From Paramecium pentaurelia (lineage: Eukaryota > Ciliophora > Oligohymenophorea > Peniculida > Parameciidae), in contig CAJJDO010000129.1 in assembly GCA_905183005.1 (NCBI GenBank), forward strand, positions 205,716 through 269,715: a stretch of 64,000 nucleotides of DNA, written 5' to 3'. A program made the translations under genes and the position numbers. Below, piece after piece: positions 32,299 to 46,812 of the stretch; position 1 is the first letter of the stretch, and each line of letters opens with the position of its first letter. The notes beneath the pieces are model-generated. The model was not told the DNA's origin. It ran no database searches and saw nothing but the letters and a program-made list of their open reading frames with translations.

Positions 32299-34091
32299 TA
32301 AATTTTAGATTTAAATTTATTTTAATTTTTAGCTTATTGCTAGAAGGTTTTAAATCGTATTACGCATGATTTAGAAAAATATATTTGTAGATATTAGAAA
32401 TATTTTTAGAATTAATAAATAAAATAATGATTTTAAACATAATTTTATTTTGTTCCTAATTAAATGAAGTGTGGATTTAATAATAAGATGATTAATGTAA
32501 TTATTTATTATAAAAATCCGCTTAAAATTAAACATAAAGTACATTTTAAATTTCATAAGCATAGTATAATTTAGAATTTAAAAAAGGATTTGAAAATATC
32601 TGAAAAATGAATAGAGAGGCTTAATTCTATATTTTCTATGGATTTTTGTATTTAATTTTAAGAAAAGAATCACTTAAAGAATAAATGCAATCTAGGCCAT
32701 ATTTAAGTTACTTAATAAGAAATTTATATAATTAATATATATATTATTAGAATAAAAGAAGTATATGAATATTCTTGTATTAATTTATCATTAATTGATT
32801 ATACTATTCTCCCAATATAGGAGCATATTTAGTATTTGGATCACACATTTGCTTAATCTCTAAAATATCTAAATATCTCTGTTTAGAAAGATTAATTGAT
32901 TGTTTATCAAGGCAATTGGAACTAAAATTAAAATTTGATTTTATAAAGATCAGCAAATTGTATTATAAAAAATAATCAGGATTAGTGTGCTGGGGAGTAT
33001 TCTGGTTTATGAAACAAAATAATAATTTATTCAATGTATATTAAGCACACTTAAATACTAATGTTGGTGAAAGAATAATATAACACAATAGAAATACAAA
33101 TATCATAAAGAAAAGTTAAGAATAGGCTTCATTCTTATTTTTCACTTAACTAAAATTCATATTAAAAATATTTTATTTGGTGAAGTATTTGAATTTGGTA
33201 AAAATTGAATAAAGGAACTCTAATCAAGGGATTTCAAGAAAGATTCTGAGATATTAAGTTTTAGAGTATTATTTAATCATAAGAGTTTTGGAGACTTAAA
33301 GCTAGTGTTACTTAAATTTATTAAGACAGTAATAAATTTCTACCTTTCGGTTAGATGAATTTCTTTACATTACTTAAGATAAATGATAAAACTTCATATT
33401 ATGAGATGTATTCTACTTTATTTATTAAGGGAATAGATGTAATCTATATTGAGAAATTTAATCATACATTAATACATGTAATTATGATAATTATATTATA
33501 AGTGAAAATTAGAATAATGAATATTTAATAGCACTTAGAAATTGATGATCTAATCTCAAATGAATATTAAATATTTATATGGATTTGTTAAAATTAGTGT
33601 ATACTAATATTTTTCATGTTGTAGTGGATAAGATTATTCTCTATATAATTATATTATTTAATTAATAAGTAAATATCCCTATTAATCTATCTATTGTTGA
33701 TAATCATATTTTATAGAAATAATCAATAGTATTTTCAATAACCTTAGAATATTCATAAAAAGTAATTGAATGATTATTGAAAACATTATATGTATATATA
33801 AAGATTCAATTTAAGTATTAGTATAGATAGATAAAAAAATCATAAAATTATTACAATATAAACAGAATAACAGAATGATATAAAAAAATAAATTTTCACA
33901 TTAATTTAAAGTTTAATTGAATATTATTAAAATAATTAAAAGGAATTTATGAAATTAAATTATGAATTAATTAGATCTTATATTAAGATGAAACATAATA
34001 CAAATATAAAATTAAAATTTCTATATAAGATAACAATTTAAAGGGTTATTTTGATTGCTTAACAATTGAAATGATTATCAGATTTATTCAG
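32299..34091. other. Gene-poor stretch with one doubtful frame
   Basis: About 1.8 kb. Around 33270-33780 the plus strand has a frame with no TGA for over 150 codons; from ATG 33355 it reads MNFFTLLKINDKTSYYEMYS, preceded in frame by SNKFLPFGQ. The first 70 residues look protein-like, the rest is A+T-driven. It could be a decayed gene or an exon whose neighbours I could not join. The rest shows nothing. Confidence 0.3.
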
Positions 34092-35454
34092 ATGAATCAA
34101 TTAGAAATATAATTTCTAATGAATGAATAATTTAATATAAATAATATTTATAATTTAGATATGAAATAATAAACATATTGTTAATCTCATTAAGGATTTG
34201 CACATTAATTTATTATCTTAAATTAAGGTTAAGCTAAATTAGCTTGTGGTGAATGCATATATTAATTATAAGACAATACAAATAAGGTTGATTTTGGATA
34301 GATCATATCAATTTAGAAAGTATTCACATTAAGTTAATTTTAGGCATTAACATCTCCAGATTCTTTAATTTAAAAATTAACAGCTTAGGATAAGTTTAGT
34401 AACTTGTTCTAAAATCTAGGAAATTTAACAGGAGATGAATTGAAATAAGAACTTGAAAATTTTGAATCATCCTTAAGACAACTTTAAATTTTGATTGATT
34501 AAGTTATAGCAAGAGCAAAAATGTAAGTTGATTTAATAATTGAAACGAGAATAAATATAAAAAATGACTTGATTTAAGTATTCATATATAATTTATAATT
34601 AGAAAATTAAATATCCTCAATTTGTAAAATTGTTGGAAGAATTAGGTAATTCATAATAAGATGGTCAAATAGATATTTACAAATAGATAGAATAGAAATT
34701 ATCATAACATTTAAATGAAATTAATTAAGGTGATACTAATGGATTGAATGGTTATTTAGATGAAATATTATCTTAATATAAAAATAAATTGTAAGAATAA
34801 TTAAAGAATAATTATCAAATTGATAATTTAAAAATATAAATAGATTAATGTTTACTATAATACTAGAATTTATTTTCTAAAATTAAAAGAACTTATATGT
34901 TAGGATTCTTAGAAGGATCCAAATCAACTGTTGTATCAGAAGAATATTTCTAAGATTTGATTAAAATAATTACAGATAAAAATCCAAAGATGATCATCAA
35001 CTAAGCTAAATTAATATTTTAAGGTACAAAGGATGGTTTTAATTAAAATTCATTTTGGAATAAAATTAATGGCAAATCAAATTTATTGATGATATTTAAA
35101 ACCAAAAAAGATGTAGTATTTGGATCATATTCACCATGTAAATGGGAATCAAATATAAATTCTTATGTTGAAGATATTACATGTTCATCATTTATTTTCT
35201 CTTATAAAGATTAATAAATATATCTTTACCCACTTAAGGAATAGAGAAAAAAGTATGCCATTTATTGTTCAATTGGTTATGGTCCTACATTTGGAAGTGG
35301 TTTTGATATTTAAATTGGTCCAAATTTTTAATAAGGTCAATGTAAATTGGGATAGACATATAATGTTGAATAATAAAATTTTAATCCAAATTAATTTTTT
35401 GGAAGTCAATAACCTTAAATAGTAGAATGTGAAATATTTGAACTATAATAATGA
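34092..35454 (+). CDS. Zinc-module + coiled-coil + TLDc-domain protein
   Basis: 445 residues; one 25-nt intron (34578-34602). The N-terminus has a Cys/His module: Cys30-x2-His33, then LAC at 52 and Cys55 (CQSH ... LACGEC), followed by a long Gln/Glu/Leu coiled coil (about 90-270). The C-terminal ~170 residues are a TLDc domain: GFNQNSFWNKINGKSNLLMI, VFGSYSPCKW, SSFIFSYKD, YGPTFGSGFDIQIGPNF and final IVECEIFEL. TLDc proteins (OXR1/NCOA7 type) are linked to oxidative-stress protection and V-ATPase regulation. The arrangement recalls TRIM-like proteins with a different output domain. A longer relative with the same module twice is at 44457-46812. Confidence 0.8.
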
Positions 35455-35532
35455 TTACGATTCAAATATATATACAAATGGTTTTATATAATAATCATAT
35501 ATATAGATATATAAATGATTTAAAATAAAAAA

Positions 35533-36713
35533 TCAGTATTCATCTATGATTGCTACTTTTGAATTAAATATATGAACACATGGATACAAATCTAAAGTAG
35601 TATCTAAGTTCATTTTCTATAATCAAAATAATTATTTACCCATAATATTTGATTTGATTAGTATTTTTTCCATATAATTTTTCTATCATTCATATATATT
35701 TCAATAAGAATGATATCATTATTTGAAAATCTAAATGTATGTTCTGTATTATTGATTTCCTTGTCAAGATGAGAATAGGTAGACCCAGAATTCTCTATCA
35801 TATAAGTTCTATTTATAATAATTAATATTTACCCATGTCCTATTTTGGTTAGATTTAAATCATTTTTTTATTTCTAAATAATAGATTTATGACAAACTCC
35901 AATACAAACCCATTTATGTTTTTAGATTTAAAATACAAACTTAGATATTATATCAGTTGGAATTTCAGGTTCACATATTATCAAACCAGAACAATCAGGT
36001 CCACTTTTAATAGTTTTTCCATTATTTTCTACTTTAATTTTTTTATTTTTAATTATATTTTGTTTAGTAAAATGTATTTTCAATTTTTCAATTGTATTTC
36101 TAAATTCTAATTTTTATTATGTTTTATTATTAGAATTTATTTCTTATGGTATACTTTCTTATGCTTTTTTAATTTCTTATTACTCAAATAAAGCAATAAA
36201 AGTTTATAAATGATTATCTTAAAGTATCATAGAATCAAATGTTTTAATTTATTTAATCAATAGTTCTATTGATGGCATTAAATCATTTAATTTTGGTAAT
36301 ATTTACAATTCAATCATATCTATTTTCATTAATTTCATGATTAATAAATTCAAATTAGTTAAATTAACATATGTTAAATTGATATCTTAATTTATATATA
36401 AGGGATATATCAAATCATCTAGATTTTATGATAATATTTTTATTTCTCTCATTTATTTTGTAATATTCTTATAAGAGAGAATCTTTTATTAAACCCATTC
36501 AGAAATCTTAGACCATGGTTATAATTGTTTTAAATGTTCAGCATGAAAGTCTATTACACAATATTGACAATAAGGTTTTAAATTTTTACAAGTTAAACAT
36601 CTACAACATCCCAAGATTGGACTATATTCATGACCATCAAATAAACATCGTAAATGAGTATCAATCATATTTCTTTTAAATTAATTAATAACTTTACAAT
36701 TATATACATTCAT
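35533..36713 (-). CDS. Cys/His-rich zinc region + coiled-coil + SPRY-like protein
   Basis: 385 residues; one 23-nt intron (35617-35639). Near the N-terminus a B-box-like cluster appears (CLFDGHEYSPILGCCRCLTC, then YCQYCVIDFHAEH). A Leu/Ile-rich helical region spans about 75-245. The C-terminal part begins GLIICEPEIPTDIISKFVFQ and shows a SPRY-like run: KIGHGQILIIINRTYMIENS, GSTYSHLDKEIN, FRFSNNDIILIEIYM and LDLYPCVHIF. As I recall, this zinc/coil/SPRY combination is typical of TRIM-type proteins, though no RING finger is seen, so E3 ligase activity is not supported. Convergent with the TLDc gene. SPRY-like call moderate. Confidence 0.65.
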
Positions 36714-36873
36714 TTTAAATGGACCTGTAAAATTATAAATAATTTATATTTTCTATATAAAAATAACTATTTTATCTTATATTAATGATGGTTCATCATT
36801 TATTCATGTTATTCAAAAAGTAGATATCAATTATATATTATTTATATCAATTCTTTAAATTATGTAAAAAAAA

Positions 36874-39800
36874 TCATGGAGTCAATAACAGTTTCTAATC
36901 ATCAACCTAATTCTTGCTCTTCTTTTTACAAGAAATAAATATAACAAAACCTATAATTAATATACCTAACACAATTAAGATTATGATCCACATTGGGAAA
37001 CTCTTTTTATCATCATCATCTGGAGGTTAAGGTGGTTTTGGATTATCTTCTATTATAGTGATATTCAAAGTGCAATTAACATTTGAAATTGTATTACTTA
37101 AACTTAATTTGATAATTTCATTAGTCTATTATGTAGAAGTACAAACTTATGGAGATCTCTTCAATGTATAATGTTGTAATTTAGTTGGGTCATTTACAGA
37201 TGCCAATAAGTGTAATTATCCATTGTAATTATAAACAAATGACTAAATTTAATACATTTCACCTGGATCCTCTTCACTAATTGGAGCTATCAAATGAGCA
37301 ATAGCTGATTTAGGTTACTCTTTAGTACTTGTACTTTCAAGATCAAATAAGAGTAATTCATAATGAGTTTATGCCCAATATACCATAGATAGTATATTCT
37401 CATTTGAATATATAATAGGATATATATTAAACATTATCCATCCTCCATATTATTAATAAACACCATTTAATATAAAATATTTGAGATCACATAATTTCTT
37501 ATTAGTACAATTAAATTCAAATTTAAATGAATATGTAGCTATATTATTGTAAATGATAATTATTTCATCATTTCTTAAAAGCATTCCAACACATACTGAA
37601 TTTCCATTAACATATAATTAATTTGACTTTAATAAACTAACAACATCTTAAGTGAATATTTAATTATCACTAGATGTTCTAGAAAACTCTATATTATTAA
37701 AATATACATTCCCTCTCACATCAACAGATATAGCTTAATATATATCATCATGTAAATGTTAGAATTCAACAAAAAATGGTTATGAAAATATTGTAAATTT
37801 ATTGAATTATTCAAAGCCTGATAATTTAATGGGATCACCTTTTGTGTCAAATAAATATATAATGGGTTTTGAATAAATGATGAAATTATTTTTATGTAAA
37901 TAAACCTTATTAATACTAGTTGAAAATTGCAATTCATCTTCTAATAATTTACAATTAGAATCCTTACACTCTATTACTTTTAAATAAATTTATGCCCCTT
38001 TTTATGTTTCAACATATAAATATTGATTTTGAATACATAACAATTAAGTTATTTTATAATTTTCATCCAACAAAAATTAAGTCTAAGTAAAATCAGACTT
38101 CTTTACTAATATGATTGTATTATCAATCAATTAAACTAAAGTTTCAGAATCCAACTATTAAATATAAGGACTAAATTCCAATGTTTCAACTTATTTTGAT
38201 AATGTTTAAACAAATGTAATTTTATCTTATCCTTCATTCTAAGTTATATTAAATACTTAACCACTATACCACTATTAACCAATATCTAAACAATGTTTTT
38301 GAGTACCATCTGCTTTATAAGTCAAATTAAATTAATTCTTTGTTTAAAAGATTGATACACCTCTATTCACAATAAGTGCTGGAACTAATTAGGTTGAAAT
38401 AATTTATGTATCACTCTTAATTTAAACAGGTAACATGATATATTTAGAGTATTAAACTTATTAATAATTCTCTTTCATATTTGATTAAACAATATTATCT
38501 CCTGTAATATAGTAATTTTATTACACTTATTTATTTGCACTTTAATCAGTGATAAAACAAAATTGATTGGCAATTGAAAATTAAGCTGTTGATGTATATT
38601 ATATACTTAAAAACATAGAATTTATAATTGTCTCATCAACTTTATATATAAGAAGTTTTTATTATTCAGTTTATTAACCAACAATATAAAATAAGTTTTA
38701 TTAAATATTAACTTATATTTATGATAATTTTAAAGCAGAATAATTACTTATTTTAATTGTTTTCTCCATATAGATATTATTTAAATTCTTATAATAATAT
38801 ACTGATGCTATATATTCTTCTTAATCTTTTGTTTTTATAATTCTTGTAAAATGATTTCTAAATATTATTAAATTCTTTTAATCATAATTTGTGTTAACTT
38901 ATGTGTACCATATTACATTCAACTTTTCATATTCAAATGAGATGATCTTCAATTCTCCATCAAATTCTACAAATAAAATATTCTTTTAAACTGGAGATGC
39001 ATATATATCTCCAATCATATTTTAATAAGAAATCAATATTGCTTTGTTTTCAACAGATACTTAATATACTAATATTGATTATTCCATTGAAACATATAAG
39101 TGAATGCCATCAGTTGCTATTGATTTGACATTGCCACCTAAATTAACAATTGTCAATATATCAAATTAATTCTCCTTATAGTAAACACAATAAATGGTCA
39201 TGATTTATTCTTATAATATTGCTAAGAATATAGAATCTTAATTAAACCACCAAAGTTATTTATCAGAATCTTACAATTAATCGAATTGTCTTTTAGCAAA
39301 AATGGATTAACAATTTAATTACAGATTTGATATAATCTCACAAGAGAATCCACTTATTTATTGATCACTATGTTATTAAATAATTTAGATATATGGATTA
39401 TATAAATTTGATAATGATTTCCTATATATAACATCCTCTATATCACCTATATTTAATATTTCAATTCCTTTGAATTATTCAACTTTGATATTTAGTATAT
39501 CATCAAATTGAAATTCATACTTTAAGTTAGATCCTTAAAATATGGGGTTCAATTTGACATCTACATTATCCTAAAACACACTAGTTGCAATAAAGGCTTA
39601 AGGAATTTATGATAAGTAAATATATTTCCATTCAATATCAACAGCAGTATAATAAATTTCAACTTAGCAATTATTATTCTACTAAATTTTAGTCAATCTA
39701 TAATCTTTATTCACAGGTAAGGTATCTGCTGAAAATTGTAATAAATAATCATTATTTGTGGCATATCTATAAAAATATTCATCATCAATTACTAAAAATC

Positions 39801-40893
39801 CATCAGAATTTGGATTTGAATTGATTGTATAGTTGGAATCACCTAAAGTTTTCGAATATAGTTTATATAATTGTTATGAGTATAAGGATAGAGTCTTGTT
39901 CTGAAATAAAAGGATTGAACTTCTTAGTAAATACACCTTATCTGAAGGTTTGGAATTAATATTTACAGTAAATATTTATTAAGTGATTGTTTTATAATAT
40001 AATTATGTTTTTGAAAGGATAATATAAGTATTCTTATAGACATTATAATCATATGAATAAACATCTGATATCTTAGTGTCAATGTCATAAATTAATTACC
40101 ATTAATCATCTTTATACTATAAAATAATTAATTCTCCAGATTCATTCAATATACTAATCCATCCATTTGTATGTGTTTGAAACTCTTTTATTTTTAATTC
40201 AAATGATACTTTATTCAATAATATTCTCATTGCAGCTTGGTCTAAATTATTTAAGAATACTAATGTTTCATTTTCTTCTTAATATAGTTCCAATTTATCG
40301 ATTGTCCCTCTTAAAAGGTATTAATCAATCATATCTAATTTTCTGAAAGTATCTAGTGGCTTCTCTATTGGTATATAGGTAGGAGATGATTACTCAATTT
40401 TTAAAATACTTAAGTAATCTCCATCATTATCAGAGCATTCTGTCACAACTATAGTAGTCAACAAAGCAACATCATAGCATTTTGAATTTGCTCTTCTTGT
40501 ACTTGGATGTACAGCTTCTAATTTAGGAATAGTAGAGTAATAGTTTAAGTCATATTCAGAATAATAAAGTCCATCATCATATATTAGAATTGCCATCTTA
40601 TGTTATGGTTCACTACTGATTATGGATTTTAACATTTTAATAGATATAGTCTACCCTTTTAGCCCGTGTATAATAACCTTCTCTACTTCTTATAATGGAG
40701 CTGCAATTGTAAAAAAAGGAACTACAGGTTAAAAAGTGATCTAATCATAATTGCTAGAAATAAATAATTATGACAAAGGAATCCTCATAATCTCGCTAGG
40801 AATAGATGTTATGAAAAGAGTATTATCCTTTAAATTTGAGCATTAATGGGAGAGGATTATTAAGCAACAAAGGATTAAATGAATTTTGATCAT
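36874..40893 (-). CDS. Large type I membrane protein (1339 aa), unknown
   Basis: Single exon: 4020 nt, 1340 codons, and the in-frame TGA test passed at every site sampled. The first residues MIKIHLILCCLIILSHQCSN form a signal peptide. About 1270 extracellular residues follow with no Cys-rich repeats, rich in Ile/Asn/Ser/Tyr with recurrent short beta-strand-like runs (for example LIYDDGLYYSEYDLNYYS). Near the C-terminus, after a Pro/Asp spacer (NPKPPQPPDDDDKKS), one membrane helix (MWIIILIVLGILIIGFVIF) leads to a short basic tail, SCKKKSKNQVDDQ, ending KLLLTP. I do not recognise a domain; a surface receptor or adhesion-type protein is only a guess from topology. Confidence 0.75.
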
Positions 40894-41842
40894 TTTATTT
40901 ATTTACATATTGAAAATAACTTATTAATGTTAATGTTACATTCTGAATATAAAATCAATAATTTATTTAATATTATTCATTACATCATTCCACATATCAT
41001 CAATTTTAATCTTTTAATTATTTCTTTATACTTTAAAAAAAAATAATTTTAAAAACATACCATTTATACCAAAAATTATATTCTAATAATATTATAAGAA
41101 ATTTAACTTAATAATAATAAATTAAGTTAGTTTAGAATATTATAATAAAAGATAATATTATTTTAGAATTATTATTTATATATAATATATCTGTTAATTA
41201 ATATTTGATTTTAATAAAAAGAATATAAAGTACAGAAATAGTGTGATTACACATAATGTTATTAATTTTAATAGTAATGAATTTAATTTAAATTATAAAA
41301 AATAGATTAAATTTAATAAAAATGCTTTAATTATTTTTATAAATGCGATTAAAATTTAATTACTTTTGATTTTCAAGTATAAATAATTAATATCAAATAT
41401 TAAACATATTTCTTGAACAAATTTTAATCATTTAATAAAAAAAGATTTAGATTATAGATTATTATATAATTTTAAAGTACATAACCTAATTATTTATCCT
41501 TCTAAATTTATGAAATTAAAATAGAAAGTAAATTTCTTACTCAATTTATCTATTTTAAATCAAAAATCATATATTATTTAATAATTTACTCATGTCAGTA
41601 TTAGAATCCCTTTTTCTATAAACATAAAATATATTCATCAATATTTTTATTACGTTATCCAGAATATTTTAGTATATCAAATAGGTTGTGATATTCAGAT
41701 TGTAATAATAACAAAGTTAATATTTTTTATATTTTTCATTATCAATAGTAACAGAGAATTTGGTTATATATATTTTAATTATAATATCCTATATTTTTAA
41801 CAATTTTAGTTTAAATTTAAAAGAAAGGAAACAACTTAATAT
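40894..41842. other. Intergenic, nothing recognised
   Basis: About 950 bp of A+T-rich DNA between the upstream end of the large membrane gene and the 3' end of the WD40 gene. No frame, repeat or RNA recognised. Confidence 0.5.
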
Positions 41843-43846
41843 TCATTCTTTATACTTTCTTATTTTGATTTCTTTCTCTTAATTGTCCCATGTTACTAAA
41901 TATTAAGCATCATTAGTTAATGCACCATACAAATAATTATCACTATTTTCTATATATTAAACAGGAATAAATTCACGACTATCAATAGTTTTAATAATAT
42001 TTATAGTTCTTCCATTTTTATGTAAAAGTATTTATTTCTCTTTATTAAATTATTAAGGAAAGAAATCACATCTATTATCACCAGACTTAATTTTTACTTA
42101 TTTAGTTTTAATAAATTATTCTTTATTATAATCGAATTCATAGATACACATGATTTCCAATTCATGAGGTTAAAATGTAAAAAGTGTATCACTAATATAA
42201 CATAAACTATATCCATTCCTATCTACTTATATTTTTTATATTGTAATCCACAATTTTTCATTATTTTTAAATTCAGTAACAAGAACTTCATTCGAAAAAG
42301 AGCATGAAATTAATTAATTCTATGAATCATTAAGACTTATACTCTTTACTTCTTTTGTATGACCATTTAATGTTTAATAAAGAATCCATTAATTATTATT
42401 TTTTTTAGTCCAAAACCTAATTGTACTATCATCACTACCTGATATAATTAAATCTTCTTTATTATTCATTATTAACCCTCCTCTAATATAATCTGTATGT
42501 CCTTCTAACTTTTATTCACAATACCAATGTCTTTTATCATCCCATGACCAAATCATGATTAAATTATCATTGCAACCAGATACAAATTATAATGTCTTCT
42601 TCATAAAATATAAACATCTCACATAATCCTTATGTTCAGTTAATTATTATGTTTCTTTTAGATTTCCATCCTTAAATTCAAATACTTTAATCATACTATT
42701 TTATCCAACTACCATAACTGAAGAATCTATAAAAAAAGCAAAGGAAAAACATCTATCTTGTTTTATACGATTAATTAATTCAAATTTAAATTTAACAGGT
42801 TCAATTGATTAAATCTATTATATTTTTTATTAACAATATTGATTAATAATGATATTTTTATTGGAATCTATTTTATTAATTTCTTTTGAAAGATCTAAAT
42901 GATCTAAAAATAATTTGAATTGATTTATTAATTTAAGTAATTAATTTTCTTTAATTAATGATTCCTTCTCAATTGAAGAGAAAATCAATTAATTATATTA
43001 TTAATTTAAATTACAAGCAATATCATTTAATTCTTCTTTTGATAATGATAGCCAATCCTTTAACATTAATTAATACTATTATTATAGTATATCATTTTTC
43101 AAATTTGATGATGTATAAATAATTTTATTGAATCTTTGAACTTATTCTAATATTTTATTCCAATAAATAATTAATATATTTTAATGATGATTAAACTTCC
43201 CTAAAGTTAATTAAACATTTTATTCCCATAATAATTATAATTCCTCTAATTTCTTAAATTCCTGATTTGATTGTATACATTTCTTACAAGCTAATCTATT
43301 TTGAGTATTTACATTTTCTTATAAATTCACATAATAAATCTACTCAAAATGTTTATTGCATATCCAAATGTTATTATTTTCTTGTTTCAATGATAAATTA
43401 AAATATTAATCAAAACCACATTTAGAATCACCCTCTTTTATTTATTTCAATTTTCTTTCCAATTTTTCCAATATATTAATTCTCCAAATCGTTTACAAAT
43501 TGTTTAACTATTAAACTTATCTTGTAATTTACTGACATAATATTATATTTATAGACTGTTTTAATTCATTCAAACTTTTAAGTTCTTTTATTTAAATCTC
43601 TTTTATATTCTTCTTTATAGAATACATTTCACTTTATGTTAATTAAATCATATCATCAATAACTATTAAAGTTTCATTTACTTTCTCTGTGATTTCTCTC
43701 ATTAAAGATTGAACTTCTAATTTTATGTTAATCAAATTATAAACTATAATTTCTGCTTCCTTTTCTTTCTTTGGCAACCATATTGACTTTAAGTTAGTTT
43801 ATAATTTATGAAAATCCTAAGTGGAGAGATTTATTGATTCATACAT
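41843..43846 (-). CDS. Coiled-coil + CxxH/CxxC module + WD40-repeat protein
   Basis: Intron-free, 667 residues. Residues 1-155 are helical and Lys/Glu-rich. A Cys/His module follows at 163-190: Cys163-x2-His166 then LAC187-x2-Cys190 (CNKH ... LACKKC), spaced 21 residues as in the module pair of the TLDc gene at 44457. After more coiled coil a WD40 propeller begins near residue 380: FAFFIDSSVMVVGQNSMIKV, LTEHKDYVRCLYF, FVSGCNDNLIMIWSWDDK, LEGHTDYIRGG, IISGSDDSTIRFWTKK, LNGHTKEVKSISL and VTWDNQEKEIKIRKYKE. WD40 domains scaffold complexes. The combination suggests a family with a shared N-terminal architecture and swapped C-terminal domains. Function unknown. Confidence 0.8.
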
Positions 43847-44456
43847 AATAAATAAAAAATAATGATTTAATGACTAATTATTATTAATTTACTACTATAA
43901 AAAGAAATTTAATAAACGTATTAACTAATCAAGCATCATTATTAATCAAATATAACATCTTTATTTCATAATCAAAGAATGTCTGTTATCTATTCTAAAT
44001 AATTTATTTGGATAATATTTAATTAATATATTATTTCAAAGGGAATAAACAATTAACAATTTATTAAATCAACAAATCAAAAAATATATTATCATTTTTA
44101 ACATAATATTAATAATATTTCTAATATATTATGCAATTATAATATGAGAGAAATCTAAATTAATAGAACAATCAAATACTAATTAAATTATTTATAATTT
44201 ATCAAAATCTAAACTGTTTCATTTCCTATTTAATATAAAAAACTGTTATTTATATAATTAAATATATATATAAAATAACAATTAATAAAGATCAAAAAAT
44301 TCTATAATCAATTGAAATATAATATCCTTCCAATCTTTATTCTCATTTTTTTAAATAAATCAAATAATTAAATTATATTTGACTTAATTCTATTATTTTT
44401 CTTAATATTTTGATATTAAGGGAATTAAGAATATTTAATTTAATTGTTCTAGAAAA
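43847..44456. other. Intergenic between divergent WD40 and TLDc genes
   Basis: About 610 bp, very A+T-rich; probably carries both promoters. No motif called. Confidence 0.5.
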
Positions 44457-46812
44457 ATGTCAATTATTGAGAATGTAAACAAGATTTGTTAAACTCATCA
44501 ATTTGAGATACTTGCTGTTGATTTATAAGCAGCAAGAGAATAAAAATAAAAATATTTATGTGTTAAGTGTTTAATTGAAAGGATTTAAGGAAATAATATT
44601 GTTTTATTAAGTGAAGCTATTGAGATGATTAAAGAGATGAAAAATTAATGTAAAGATGAAGTAGAGAAAAAAAATCAAGAAACATTGAATAGTATATAGA
44701 ATCTTCAAAGCTCTGTATTAAAGATCAATGAACACTTTACTCAAGTATTTGATAAATTATAATATAAAATTAATGAAAATATCAATTCAAATGAACAACA
44801 TATAGAATAAAAGAAAACTAGTTTTGATGAATTGAACTTAGATAAAGATATTGAAACATTATCATTAATTTATAAAGGAAATTCTAATTGTGAATCTATA
44901 AAATAAGAATAAAATTTAGAAGAATTTGTATAGATGTTAGATAAAATACAAAGTGAACTTAGTATGATTTCAAATATAAAATAATTTTCTTAGATATTTG
45001 AATCAATTTAATAAATAAAATCTTAATTTTAGATTGGATAAAATACACCTAAGAGAAGATTTGATAAACATGTAATAAATCTCATTATAATATTATTATT
45101 AGGAAACACCAACATTAAAATATGTATGTAATCAACATGGTAAAAAAATTATGATGATTAATTTAAGTTAAAATGAATAAGATCAAAGTGGATTAGCTTG
45201 TGAGAAGTGTATTTAATAATTTCCAAAAAGAGAATATATCACAGTAGAAGATGCAAATACAAAATGGAAAGAATTATAAGGATAATAAAAATTAATGATT
45301 TCTAAATACAATAATAGTAGATATTCTAAATTTAATTCTTCTATCAAATCTATTCAACAATTAAAAGAAATCTATAATTAAACATTAACAGATATCATCT
45401 AATAATTAGAACGTTAAAGAAATATGAATTAAAATACATAAAATAATAATTCAAATGTTGTTGAAGATATATATGAATTAGATGAATAAGAAATACTAAA
45501 AATTGTAGATTTCTTGAGTTAAAAAGATAAGAATTATAAATTAAAATTAGAACAATAAGAATAAGATTAAGTTGATTTAATATTTTATTAAAATTAAAAA
45601 AATCATTTGGAAAATCTTATGAAATATAATTTATTGACTAAAAATAATTTAATGAGAATACAAAATTAAGATTAATATGAATAATACAGTATTACTGATA
45701 TAATTTAAGAAAATTAATATGATAGTAATTCAGATGTGTAATCTTTTTTTAAGAAATTTTTATTATTAGAATAATATTGTTCAATCTTTGATGATTCTTG
45801 TAATTTTTATAAGAATTTATAATAAGAAATTGATGATTTACAAGAAAAAGGTTAATTATCCTAATTATTTAATGCTGAATAATAATAAAAATAATATCAT
45901 TCTTTTTTGTAATATTCAAAAAAAATGAAGTTATTAATTATGGCAGAAGAAAATTAAAAGCTAGTCTCATCCTTAGAGTAAGAAAGTAATTAAATTAAGT
46001 AATCACAATAAGTTATCTAGACTTAATTGGATGAATCTAATCAAAAGATTGAAACTCTTAACTCTAAAATAGAATAATTAGATTTATAAATTACACAATA
46101 TCAACAAGATAAATCTCAATTAAATGAATCTAATTAATCTTTAAATAATCAAATTGAATAATTAAAATCATAAATAACTAAAGTTCAATAAGAATCTACT
46201 AAATAATTAAATTAAAAGAATCAAGAAATTAATCAGTTATCATCAGAGCATAAATCTTTATAATAACTATTAAGGGATTAACCTAAACTAATAACTCCAT
46301 AATTTTATTTGGAAGTTTGTAAATTGATAGAAGAAAAATCTAAAATGAAAATATTATGTTCTTTTCTTATTTACTTGGGAACAAGAGATGGCATGAATCA
46401 TACTAAATGTTGGAGTAAAATTAATGGAAAGTATAATTTACTCATTATTTATAAATCCAAAAGTGGAAATATTTTTGGTGCTTACACTCCCTGTTAATGG
46501 TTAGAGAAATAAAATGGTTATGTATCAGATGACACATTATCATCTTTCCTATTTTCATAGACTCATAATCAGTTTTTCCCTTTAAAAGAAGCCAATAAAG
46601 CAAATGCAATATATAGACACTAATCTTATGGGCCATCATTTGGTAATGGATATGATATCCACATTGGATCCGATTTTACAAGTGGCTCCTCTGCTTTAGG
46701 AACTGCTTATTAAATTGATTAATACTAAATATAAAATACAAGCACTCATTTATTTGGGTAGGCAACACCTGACTTAGAAGAATGTGAAATATTAGAGCTT
46801 ATATTAAAATGA
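44457..46812 (+). CDS. Two CxxH/CxxC modules + long coiled coil + TLDc protein
   Basis: 774 residues; one 31-nt intron (45072-45102), the longest here. The Cys/His module occurs twice: Cys11-x2-His14 ... Cys35-x2-Cys38 and Cys214-x2-His217 ... Cys238-x2-Cys241, each with 21 residues from His to Cys. Between and after them the protein is coiled coil, very rich in Gln (TAA/TAG codons) and Glu. The C-terminal ~165 residues are a TLDc domain: NHTKCWSKINGKYNLLIIYK, IFGAYTPCQW, SSFLFSQTHNQFFPLKEANK, YGPSFGNGYDIHIGSDF and LEECEILEL. TLDc function (stress protection, V-ATPase binding) is family knowledge. The 3' part is repeated at 47297-47906 by contig overlap. Its tandem-module layout is unusual. 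Confidence 0.82.
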
